The notes under the pieces were generated by a model, which saw only the letters and a program-made list of their open reading frames with translations, was not told the DNA's origin and searched no databases. This document shows positions 6,649 to 13,340 of a stretch of DNA of 14,393 bases, in pieces; within the stretch, counting starts at the first letter, position 1; every line of letters begins with the position of its first letter. The position numbers were made by a program, and so were the translations under genes. This DNA comes from Firmicutes bacterium UBA1422. Lineage in GTDB: Bacteria; Bacillota; Clostridia; Peptostreptococcales; Anaerovoracaceae. The stretch spans positions 94,011 through 108,403 of the forward strand of contig DBPK01000001.1 in assembly GCA_002304835.1 (NCBI GenBank), written 5' to 3'.

Positions 6649-7278
6649 ATGGGAAAGGAGTATATTGAAATCGATGAGAACACATGGCCAAGAAAAATGC
6701 ATTGTGCAATTTTTAGGAATAGTGTTGAGCCAGCATTTTGTGTAACATTTGAGGGGGATGTAACTTCTTTAAAGAGATATACCAAAGATAACTCTCTCTC
6801 TTTTACTATGGCAATGGTTTATGCTGTATGTAGATGTGCAAATCAGATTGAAGCATTTCGATATCGATTTGTTGATGGAAAGATTGTCCTTTTTGAAAAC
6901 ATTGATACAGCTTTTACTTATCTTAATAAAGAAACCAACCTATTCAAAGTGGTTAATATGCCGATGATGGAAGATTTGAATGAATATTGTATCCATGCAA
7001 AGAAAGTAGCAGAAGAACAGAAAGAGTATTTTACTGGTCCATTAGGAAATGATGTTTTTCAGTGTTCTCCAATGCCGTGGGTTTCCTATACCCATATTTC
7101 ACATACAAACTCCGGTAAAAAAGACAATGCAACTCCATTATTTGACTGGGGAAAATATTATGAAAAGGATGGCAGACTGATAATGCCTATTTCTGTTCAG
7201 GTACATCATTCGTTTGTTGATGGAATTCATATTGGTGAGTTTGTAGATAAACTAGAAAAGTTTTTGGGTGAATTTTAA
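6649..7278 (+). CDS. CatA-like O-acetyltransferase (chloramphenicol acetyltransferase family)
   Basis: This 209-residue protein matches the size of trimeric chloramphenicol acetyltransferases, which transfer acetyl from acetyl-CoA to the drug's 3-hydroxyl. The signature is SVQVHHSFVDGIHIGEF, with catalytic His187 and structural Asp191 in HHxxxDG, near the C-terminus. Other shared stretches include WPRKMHC near residue 10, PMPWVSYTHIS near 145 (the PWVSFT element) and LFDWGKYYEKDGRLIMPISVQVHH. It is diverged from classical CatA types, so drug resistance is possible but not certain; some family members act on other substrates. Base composition is clearly more AT-rich than the flanking genes, and isoleucine is mostly ATT where neighbours favour ATA. 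Together with the rlmD relics on both sides, this indicates horizontal acquisition. No terminator or transposase was seen. Confidence 0.85.
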   Translation: MGKEYIEIDENTWPRKMHCAIFRNSVEPAFCVTFEGDVTSLKRYTKDNSLSFTMAMVYAVCRCANQIEAFRYRFVDGKIVLFENIDTAFTYLNKETNLFKVVNMPMMEDLNEYCIHAKKVAEEQKEYFTGPLGNDVFQCSPMPWVSYTHISHTNSGKKDNATPLFDWGKYYEKDGRLIMPISVQVHHSFVDGIHIGEFVDKLEKFLGEF

Positions 7279-7568
7279 GTTCGATATATTTATGTGGAGG
7301 TAGTTATGCTTCATAAATAAATTCAAGAATAAAGAACTCGTACTCAACTTTAATCTGCACATAATATTGATATGTTTCCACAAACAGATAAATTGAAGTA
7401 GATATGTTCCCGCTAACAACCAATGGTATTTGATGTACTTCCTATCCACTCGACACATGTTGAGACGGTAGTATTGATATTTTTAAGGTTGAGGATATCC
7501 TAAAGGGCAAAATATGCTCCAATTTTAAAAGGTGTCATGTCTATGGTATAGCATTTTCAATGCTTATG
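7279..7568 (+). other. Non-coding scar region between the acetyltransferase and uppP
   Basis: About 340 bases separate the acetyltransferase stop from the uppP start. The first part holds GTGGAGG followed by ATG and only three codons (MLHK, 7306-7320), a dead translation start. The middle part (7366-7503) holds three short relics of an rlmD 3' end, annotated separately. The last part carries the uppP promoter dyad. No intact gene, transposase or terminator is visible. Confidence 0.6.
7366..7503 (+). pseudogene. Tandem relics of rlmD/rumA 3' ends (copies B, C and D)
   Basis: Three short pieces recur every 31-32 bases. Copy B (7366-7386) reads IDMFPQT. Copy C (7398-7418) reads VDMFPLT and shares the 12-mer GATATGTTCCCG with the upstream relic (6512-6523 and 7401-7412). 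Copy D (from 7429) reads FDVLPIHST, then HVETVVLI, ending at TAA 7501-7503. All are versions of the VDMFPxTxHVETVVL end of RlmD. The HVETVVL segment of D (7456-7478) matches the upstream relic (6533-6555) at 20 of 23 bases, and all three differences fall at third codon positions. That suggests related but independently evolved gene ends rather than decay of one copy. The pieces are too short to function. Confidence 0.65.
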
Positions 7569-7577
7569 TGCTATACT
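7546..7577 (+). promoter_or_regulatory. Extended -10 promoter of uppP inside a large dyad
   Basis: TGCTATACT (7569-7577) is an extended -10 element (TG-n-TATACT) without a clear -35 box; the start is expected near 7584. Its TGCTATAC is the right arm of a perfect inverted repeat whose left arm GTATAGCA is at 7546-7553, with a 15-base gap (extendable to 11 bp with one mismatch). A smaller hairpin GCATT-TTC-AATGC sits at 7551-7563. A dyad over the promoter, with arms about two helical turns apart, suggests control by a dimeric regulator. Confidence 0.6.
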
Positions 7578-7601
7578 ATATGTTGATTTTTTATGACATT
7601 C

Positions 7602-7606
7602 GGAGG
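7602..7606 (+). promoter_or_regulatory. Ribosome binding site choosing the TTG at 7616 for uppP
   Basis: GGAGG lies 9 bases before the TTG at 7616 and only 3 before the TTG at 7610. The longer open frame starting at 7532 lies upstream of the promoter's predicted start and has no such site. Confidence 0.75.
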
Positions 7607-7615
7607 TATTTGAAT

Positions 7616-8461
7616 TTGGCGACACTTACATATTTGCAGGCTTTGATTTTGGGGATAGTTCAGGGATTGGGAGAATTTTTGCCCATAAGCAGCTCGGGGC
7701 ACTTGGCGGTGATCCAGTACTTTTTCGGCATAGAAGGAGAAAGCGTTCTGCTATTTGCCGTGATGCTGCATCTGGGGACACTTATATCGGTATTCATAAT
7801 ATATTGGCATGATATCGTAAAACTCGTAAAAGAGCTTTTTGCGGTAATAAAAGACATATTCACAGGAAAAGGGCTACGGATAAATGATAATCCCGTAAGA
7901 CGGCTGGGATTCATGATAATCGTGGCAACCATACCAACCGCATTGATAGGACTTTTCTTCAACGATATCTTTGCGGGACTTTATCTCTCGCTGATAGCAG
8001 TGGGTGTAGGATTCCTGGTTACGGGCACCATACTTTTTATCGCAGAAAAAATGGGTAAAAACGAAAAGAAAGTATGGGGCATGAAATTCAGACATGCCGT
8101 CTTTATCGGAATCATGCAGGGCATAGCCATATGCCCGGGTGTTTCAAGATCCGGCTCAACGCTTTTCGGAGGGCTGATGTCGGGGCTTGATCGGAATTTC
8201 GCCTTGAGATTTGCATTTCTCATATCCATCCCCTCAATACTGGGATCAGTTATCCTGGAATTTCCTCCGGCTATCTCTGCGGGACTTCCGGCAGGAATGT
8301 GGGGACCGGTTATACTGGGAACAGTGGTTTCTGCCATATCAGGATTCATTGCCATCAAAGCTATGCTCAAAATAGTGGCCGGCAAAAGACTCACTGTTTT
8401 TTCATGGTATACATGGGTACTGGGGGCAGCGGTGCTGGGCTATGCGATCTTCATAATATAG
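7616..8461 (+). CDS. uppP: Undecaprenyl-diphosphate phosphatase (BacA/UppP)
   Basis: This 281-residue polytopic membrane protein dephosphorylates undecaprenyl pyrophosphate at the outer face of the membrane, recycling the lipid carrier for peptidoglycan and other polymers. Extra dosage is known to give bacitracin tolerance. The first signature is QGLGEFLPISSSGHL, with Gln16 and Glu20 (the (E/Q)E motif), Ser25-27 and His29. The second is PGVSRSGST (174-182), with the key Arg178. About eight hydrophobic segments are visible. The TTG start is chosen from GGAGG 9 bases upstream and gives the usual family length; an upstream extension to 7532 is unlikely. It follows the mobile-element scar but has ATA-rich codon use like the core genes, so it is probably native. 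Its last codons are duplicated beyond the stop (8441-8500). Confidence 0.95.
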   Translation: MATLTYLQALILGIVQGLGEFLPISSSGHLAVIQYFFGIEGESVLLFAVMLHLGTLISVFIIYWHDIVKLVKELFAVIKDIFTGKGLRINDNPVRRLGFMIIVATIPTALIGLFFNDIFAGLYLSLIAVGVGFLVTGTILFIAEKMGKNEKKVWGMKFRHAVFIGIMQGIAICPGVSRSGSTLFGGLMSGLDRNFALRFAFLISIPSILGSVILEFPPAISAGLPAGMWGPVILGTVVSAISGFIAIKAMLKIVAGKRLTVFSWYTWVLGAAVLGYAIFII

Positions 8462-8500
8462 CAGCGCTTTCATATGCGATCTTTATAATATAGCAGCGCT
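8441..8500 (+). repeat. 28-bp tandem duplication across the uppP stop codon
   Basis: The segment starting TATGCGATCTTCATAATA at 8441-8468, which encodes the uppP end YAIFII-stop and then GCAGCGCT, is repeated at 8473-8500 with one change (C to T at 8484), period 32. The change turns CATAAT into TATAAT (8484-8489). The second copy is outside the reading frame end and is non-coding. Confidence 0.92.
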
Positions 8501-8541
8501 GCACAGAAGCGGCACAGAAAAAATTTTGATATATATAATAT

Positions 8542-8546
8542 AGGAG
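8542..8546 (+). promoter_or_regulatory. Ribosome binding site for the TTG start of ftsK
   Basis: AGGAG lies 6 bases before the TTG at 8553, supporting this start. No well-spaced promoter was found directly upstream, although TATAAT strings occur at 8484 and 8534. Confidence 0.7.
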
Positions 8547-8552
8547 AGAGAA

Positions 8553-11237
8553 TTGGCACAGAAAAAAAGAGGACCGGGCAGACCTCCCGGATCAAAAAAC
8601 AAAACTAAAAAAAGCACTTCGGGAGCAGGAAAGACATCTGCCGGGAGCAGGGACGATCTGTCGTCTTCAAGACCCACCACACAGTCAAGGGTCATTGAAG
8701 AAATAGGGGCAATAGTCCTTCTGGCTTTCGGAGCTTTTCTTGTTATAGCCCTTCAAACCAAGTTTGCGGGAGCCGTTGGGGCATTTTTTGCCGATTTCCT
8801 TAAGGGATGTTTCGGTTTCGGTGCATATTTCCTGCCCTATGTTCTCATTGTCTATGCGATCCTGATATTCGTCAAAATAGCGGCGCCATTCAGGACAAGG
8901 ACTATGATACTTATGATAATAGTATTCCTGATGGCGGATCTGATAAATGCGGGACGCTTCATAACCACCATGGAGGTGGGCATCCTGGGAGTAAAGGATG
9001 TATATGCCCAGGGAGTAGAACTGATGAACGGCGGTGTTTTCGGCATGTTTGCCGGAGGGGCCATATATGACCTTATAGGGATATACGGACTATACATTTT
9101 CTCGGGAGTAGTGATACTTATATGCCTGTTGCTTCTTTTGAATACTCCCATATCCAGGTTTTTTGAGAAAGCCAAGGTAAAGCGTGAGACCATGGCGAAG
9201 CAAAGAGCCCTGGAGGATGAGGAAGAAGTCAAGCGCCGGGCCGAAAGAGAAAAACGCTGGGCTCAGGAGGCTCTCGAAAAGACAAGAAAAAAAGCAGAAG
9301 AAAGACAGGCGACAGGTAACGGAAAACAGGAAGAATTCGATTTCGTGCCTGAAGAAAAGCCTATTACGGTACCGCCCAGAATGCCCCATGTTCCGGATCA
9401 GGACGACTATTATACCTCGGAGCCAAAAGAGATGACAGAAGGTCAGAAAAACATACTGGATCTGATGAAAACAGACGACCTTTTTTCCGGAGAAAAAACC
9501 ACTCCTTCGGAAGGGCAGGGCCTTAAGGATGACAGTCCCATAATAGGCGGGACCGGCACAGATCACCGTGCATCCGGTGAAGACGGATATCCCCGCGGAG
9601 CAGGATCCGGCGGCGGCGAAGGAGAGAATACGCCGGTCGGCGGAGATATGGGTGGTGCGGCAGCCGGTATGACAGCCGGTGCCACAGGAGCTTTAGCAGG
9701 CGCTGCTGCGGGTACTGCCATGGGCGGAAGAGACAGAAGCGACATGGGAACAGGAACAGAAGAGGAGGGCTCTCATAAGACAGCATACCCCCACAATTAC
9801 GGGAGATATACCTTTCCTCCGCTTAATCTGCTGAAGGAAGCACCCTTTTACGGAAGCAAAAAAGGCCTGGGAGATCCCCTGGGAGAAAGAGCGTCCCTTT
9901 TGGAGGACACACTGAGGAGCTTCAATGTGGAAGCCAAAGTGACAAATGTCATAGAAGGACCTTCTGTTACCAGATACGAGATACAGCCCAACACGGGAGT
10001 AAAGGTCCAGAAGATAGTGAATCTGGCCGACGACATAGCCCTTAATCTTCGGGCAAAAAGTTTGAGAATGGAAGCACCTATCCCCGGCAAAGCCGCCGTG
10101 GGTATAGAGATCGAAAACGAACAGAGAGAGATAGTGTCTCTCAGGGAAATAATAGGTTCCAAAGAGTTCCGTACCCACAAATCGAAACTTGTGTTTACCG
10201 TGGGAAAAGATATAGGCGGCAATGCCATAGTGGCGGATCTGGCCAAAATGCCCCATCTTCTCATCGCCGGAGCCACAGGATCCGGAAAAAGCGTATGCAT
10301 AAACACCATCATAACCAGCATACTCTATAAGGCCAGGCCCGAAGAAGTAAAACTGGTGCTGATAGATCCCAAGATGGTGGAACTGGGCAGCTATAACGGC
10401 ATACCCCATCTTCTTATCCCCGTTGTTACGGATGCCTCCAAGGCGGCCGCCGCTCTGGGCTGGGCCGTGGGCGAAATGACGGGAAGATACAAGAAATTTG
10501 CATCTGAAGGGGTGCGGGACATAAACTCATACAACAGCGTGATGAAGGCCAGGAAACAGAAGGAAGATATGCTTCCTCAGATAGTGGTCATAATAGATGA
10601 ACTGGCGGATCTTATGATGGTTGCCTCAAGTCAGGTGGAAGACGCCATATGTCGCCTTGCACAGCTGGCAAGGGGTGCCGGGATGCATCTTATTGTTGCC
10701 ACCCAAAGACCTTCTGTGGACGTAATAACAGGCCTCATAAAGGCCAATATCCCTTCGAGGATAGCTTTCATGGTCTCTTCCCAGATCGACTCAAGGACCA
10801 TAATCGATATGCCGGGGGCAGAAAAACTGGTGGGCAACGGAGACATGCTCTTCAAGCCCCAGGATCTTAATAAACCAAAGAGGATACAGGCACCCTTCAT
10901 CAGCGACGGAGAGGTGCGTTCAGTGATAGAATTCGTCAAAAATCAGACGGAAGGTGAAGTGGAATATGCCGGTGAAGTCATCAAGCATATCGAAAAGGGG
11001 AACACATATGATCCTTCCGGGGAGGACGACGAACTGATGGCGGAGGCCACAGAATGCGTAGTAATGGCGGGCCAGGCTTCTGTTTCAATGCTTCAGAGAA
11101 GATTCAGGATAGGATATAACAGGGCCGCCAGGATCATCGATATGATGGAAGCCCGGGGGATAATTGGGCCTGCGGACGGCTCTAAACCGCGTATGGTAAT
11201 AATGACCGAGGATGAGCTTAGAGACGGCGAAAATTAG
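8553..11237 (+). CDS. ftsK: DNA translocase FtsK/SpoIIIE
   Basis: This 894-residue membrane-anchored hexameric motor pumps chromosomal DNA through the division or sporulation septum. The N-terminus (KKRGPGRPPGSKNK) is basic and resembles an AT-hook (GRP core). Hydrophobic membrane segments lie at roughly 53-70, 90-112, 117-135, 150-170 and 175-196, followed by a charged coiled coil (about 200-255) and a linker. The linker holds a Gly/Ala/Met-rich stretch near 363-392. The motor follows, with Walker A GATGSGKS (573-580) and a Walker B ending VVIIDELADLMM near 676-688. The C-terminal gamma winged helix (about 826-885; QASVSMLQRRFRIGYNRAARIIDMME) recognises orienting DNA sequences. The TTG start has AGGAG 6 bases upstream. 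Whether it acts mainly in division (FtsK/SftA-like) or sporulation (SpoIIIE) cannot be told; the membrane segments favour an FtsK/SpoIIIE type over SftA. Confidence 0.96.
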   Translation: MAQKKRGPGRPPGSKNKTKKSTSGAGKTSAGSRDDLSSSRPTTQSRVIEEIGAIVLLAFGAFLVIALQTKFAGAVGAFFADFLKGCFGFGAYFLPYVLIVYAILIFVKIAAPFRTRTMILMIIVFLMADLINAGRFITTMEVGILGVKDVYAQGVELMNGGVFGMFAGGAIYDLIGIYGLYIFSGVVILICLLLLLNTPISRFFEKAKVKRETMAKQRALEDEEEVKRRAEREKRWAQEALEKTRKKAEERQATGNGKQEEFDFVPEEKPITVPPRMPHVPDQDDYYTSEPKEMTEGQKNILDLMKTDDLFSGEKTTPSEGQGLKDDSPIIGGTGTDHRASGEDGYPRGAGSGGGEGENTPVGGDMGGAAAGMTAGATGALAGAAAGTAMGGRDRSDMGTGTEEEGSHKTAYPHNYGRYTFPPLNLLKEAPFYGSKKGLGDPLGERASLLEDTLRSFNVEAKVTNVIEGPSVTRYEIQPNTGVKVQKIVNLADDIALNLRAKSLRMEAPIPGKAAVGIEIENEQREIVSLREIIGSKEFRTHKSKLVFTVGKDIGGNAIVADLAKMPHLLIAGATGSGKSVCINTIITSILYKARPEEVKLVLIDPKMVELGSYNGIPHLLIPVVTDASKAAAALGWAVGEMTGRYKKFASEGVRDINSYNSVMKARKQKEDMLPQIVVIIDELADLMMVASSQVEDAICRLAQLARGAGMHLIVATQRPSVDVITGLIKANIPSRIAFMVSSQIDSRTIIDMPGAEKLVGNGDMLFKPQDLNKPKRIQAPFISDGEVRSVIEFVKNQTEGEVEYAGEVIKHIEKGNTYDPSGEDDELMAEATECVVMAGQASVSMLQRRFRIGYNRAARIIDMMEARGIIGPADGSKPRMVIMTEDELRDGEN

Positions 11238-11304
11238 GCGAAGAAGATAGAAGATAGTTTACGATGTCATAGAGGCTATATTTGGGGAATAACGGTGGGT
11301 AACA

Positions 11305-12807
11305 ATGAAAATATATATGGAAACTCTGGGATGCCCCAAGAACTTCAATGATTCTGAGGTCGTGGCGGGCATCCTTGAAAGGAACGGGCATGAAGTTTTT
11401 TTTGACGGTGAAGATCAGGAGAAAGTAATAAGAGCTGCCGATGCGGTCCTAGTCAATACCTGCGGCTTCATAAACGACGCAAAAAAAGAGTCCATCGATG
11501 TGATACTGGAAATGGCAAAGGTGTGCAGAGGAAAGAAGCGAAAACTTCTGATAGTCACAGGTTGCCTTTCCCAGCGATACGGCGAAGAGCTTTTTGAAGA
11601 AATACCGGAAGCGGATTTGATCCTGGGTGTGAACGATTACGAAAAACTCCCGGAGCTCCTTGATGAATATTCCGCAGAAACATCGGCGGACCCGAAGCGC
11701 CAAAAACATCTGAACCCTTATGAAAAAGAGTTCGAGCCGGGATGCCGTAAACTTTTCGGAGAAAAATCCTCAAGGACTCTAAAAATAGCAGAAGGATGCA
11801 ACAACAGATGTTCATACTGTGTGATACCCCAAATAAGGGGACCTTACAGAAGCAGGCCCAAGGAAGAGATATTAAAAGAAGCAGAGACCCTGGCAAAGGA
11901 CGGCTGCAAAGAGCTTATCCTGATAGCACAGGATGTCACCGCCTGGGGGACCTTGCAGCGACCCCCGGATATAAAAGCAGCAAACAGGGGAAAACTCGCC
12001 GAAGCACCGGCGGCAGACAAAAAGGAAGGATCCGGCGGGGATCTTCCGGAACTTTTACGGGAGCTTGCCAAGATCCGGGGAATTAAGTGGATCCGTCTTA
12101 TGTACTGCTATCCGGAGCGAATATCAGATGAGCTTATAGAAGTCATGGCATCGGAAGAAAAAATATGCAATTATATCGATATGCCCCTGCAGCATGTGAA
12201 TGACAGGATACTTAATGCCATGAACAGGCATTCAAACAAAAAAGATATAAGAAAAATTGTGGAAAAGCTTAGAGCGGCCATGCCCGATATACATATAAGG
12301 ACCACTTTCATAACGGGATTTCCCGGCGAGACCGAAGAGGAATACAAAGAACTCATGGATTTTGCAGAAGAGATGAAATTTGAAAGGATGGGCACCTTTG
12401 CATATTCCCGTGAAGAGGGCACAAAAGCCGCAGAAATGCCGGATCAGATACCGGAAGAAATAAGAGAAGAAAGAAGAGATGCCCTTATGCGCAGGCAGGC
12501 GGACATTTCTCTTGCTGTCAACATGAAAAAAATCGGAAAGATAACAGAGGTCCTTATAGAAGAAGAGGACGAAGAAAACCTGCTTCCGGCGGAAATGTCA
12601 GGTGATGGGTCAGAGACAAGGCAAGGGGAAGGATCCGGGGATGGTGCAGAGAAGGCACACGTATATATCGGCCGCAGCCCCTATGATGCACCGGAAATAG
12701 ATGATTCGGTAATTGTGAAAACAGATAAGAAACACATGCCCGGCGACATGATACGGGTGAAGATAACAGATGCATTCGATTACGATCTGACAGGAGAAGA
12801 AGTATGA
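11305..12807 (+). CDS. rimO: Ribosomal protein S12 methylthiotransferase RimO
   Basis: RimO adds a methylthio group to a conserved aspartate of ribosomal protein S12, using two 4Fe-4S clusters. The N-terminal domain has Cys10 (METLGCPKN), Cys53 (NTCGF) and Cys87 (TGCLSQ) for the auxiliary cluster. The radical SAM motif CNNRCSYC gives Cys165, Cys169 and Cys172, followed by IRGPYRSRP. CPKN rather than the CQMN of MiaB, and the WIRLMYCYPE segment, favour RimO. A C-terminal TRAM domain ends the protein. At 500 residues it exceeds the usual length of about 440 because of two low-complexity insertions, near 218-245 and 419-451. The upstream ribosome binding site is weak (GGTGGG). Four bases (ATGA) overlap pgsA. 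Confidence 0.95.
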   Translation: MKIYMETLGCPKNFNDSEVVAGILERNGHEVFFDGEDQEKVIRAADAVLVNTCGFINDAKKESIDVILEMAKVCRGKKRKLLIVTGCLSQRYGEELFEEIPEADLILGVNDYEKLPELLDEYSAETSADPKRQKHLNPYEKEFEPGCRKLFGEKSSRTLKIAEGCNNRCSYCVIPQIRGPYRSRPKEEILKEAETLAKDGCKELILIAQDVTAWGTLQRPPDIKAANRGKLAEAPAADKKEGSGGDLPELLRELAKIRGIKWIRLMYCYPERISDELIEVMASEEKICNYIDMPLQHVNDRILNAMNRHSNKKDIRKIVEKLRAAMPDIHIRTTFITGFPGETEEEYKELMDFAEEMKFERMGTFAYSREEGTKAAEMPDQIPEEIREERRDALMRRQADISLAVNMKKIGKITEVLIEEEDEENLLPAEMSGDGSETRQGEGSGDGAEKAHVYIGRSPYDAPEIDDSVIVKTDKKHMPGDMIRVKITDAFDYDLTGEEV

Positions 12808-13340
12808 ACCTACCAAACAAACTCACTTTAGCAAGGGTCATAGCAGTGCCTTTTTTTATAGTGCTATTTCTCATGGGATATAACTGCTGGGCGGCAGTTC
12901 TTTTTATTGCAGCTGCGGCAACGGATGCCCTGGACGGCCATCTGGCCAGAAAAAACGGCCTTGTGACAAATTTCGGAAAGATCATGGATCCTCTGGCAGA
13001 CAAGATCCTTGTTATATCGGCCCTGATACTGTTGGTGCAGACCGGTGATGTGGCCGGCTGGATGGTGATCGTGATCCTGGCCAGGGAATTCACCGTTGCG
13101 GGGCTTCGGACAGTGGCTGCGGCGGACGGAACGGTCATAGCCGCAGGCATGACGGGCAAGATAAAAACAGTGCTTCAGATGATAGCTGTGCCTTTGCTTC
13201 TTCTGGAAAACTGGCCATTTTCATATACGGGCATACCCATGGATGTGATAATGCTATGGGCATGCGTCATAATGACAATAATAAGTGGCGTGGAATATGT
13301 TTACAGTAACAAAAAAATATTTACGAAGGGCGGGATATAA
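12804..13340 (+). CDS. pgsA: CDP-diacylglycerol-glycerol-3-phosphate 3-phosphatidyltransferase
   Basis: This 178-residue membrane enzyme makes phosphatidylglycerol phosphate from CDP-diacylglycerol and glycerol-3-phosphate, the committed step to phosphatidylglycerol and cardiolipin. The CDP-alcohol phosphatidyltransferase signature D-x2-DG-x2-AR-x8-G-x3-D-x3-D is complete: Asp41, Asp44-Gly45, Ala48-Arg49, Gly58, Asp62 and Asp66. MNLPNKLTLARVIAVP at the start is typical of PgsA. Several hydrophobic segments follow. The ATG overlaps the rimO stop by four bases, with AGGAG upstream. cinA starts immediately after its stop. The rimO-pgsA-cinA order is common in Clostridia. Length and motif fit PgsA rather than cardiolipin or phosphatidylserine synthase, though other members of the superfamily cannot be fully excluded. 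Confidence 0.93.
   Translation: MNLPNKLTLARVIAVPFFIVLFLMGYNCWAAVLFIAAAATDALDGHLARKNGLVTNFGKIMDPLADKILVISALILLVQTGDVAGWMVIVILAREFTVAGLRTVAAADGTVIAAGMTGKIKTVLQMIAVPLLLLENWPFSYTGIPMDVIMLWACVIMTIISGVEYVYSNKKIFTKGGI

Noticed and set aside
7252..7458. Minus-strand open frame between the acetyltransferase gene and uppP
   Set aside because: It covers the rlmD relics in the opposite direction, overlaps the acetyltransferase end, has no family resemblance and no good start signal.
6421..7620. Insertion sequence or composite transposon carrying the acetyltransferase gene
   Set aside because: No transposase, terminal inverted repeats or target-site duplication were found; the flanking direct similarity is explained better by rlmD gene ends.
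8493..8502. Palindrome GCAGCGCTGC as a terminator after uppP
   Set aside because: It is only 10 bp without a loop, and no T-tract follows.
8484..8539. TATAAT strings at 8484 and 8534 as ftsK promoters
   Set aside because: Neither has a -35 hexamer at 16-18 bases, and a start from the second would remove the ribosome binding site from the transcript.
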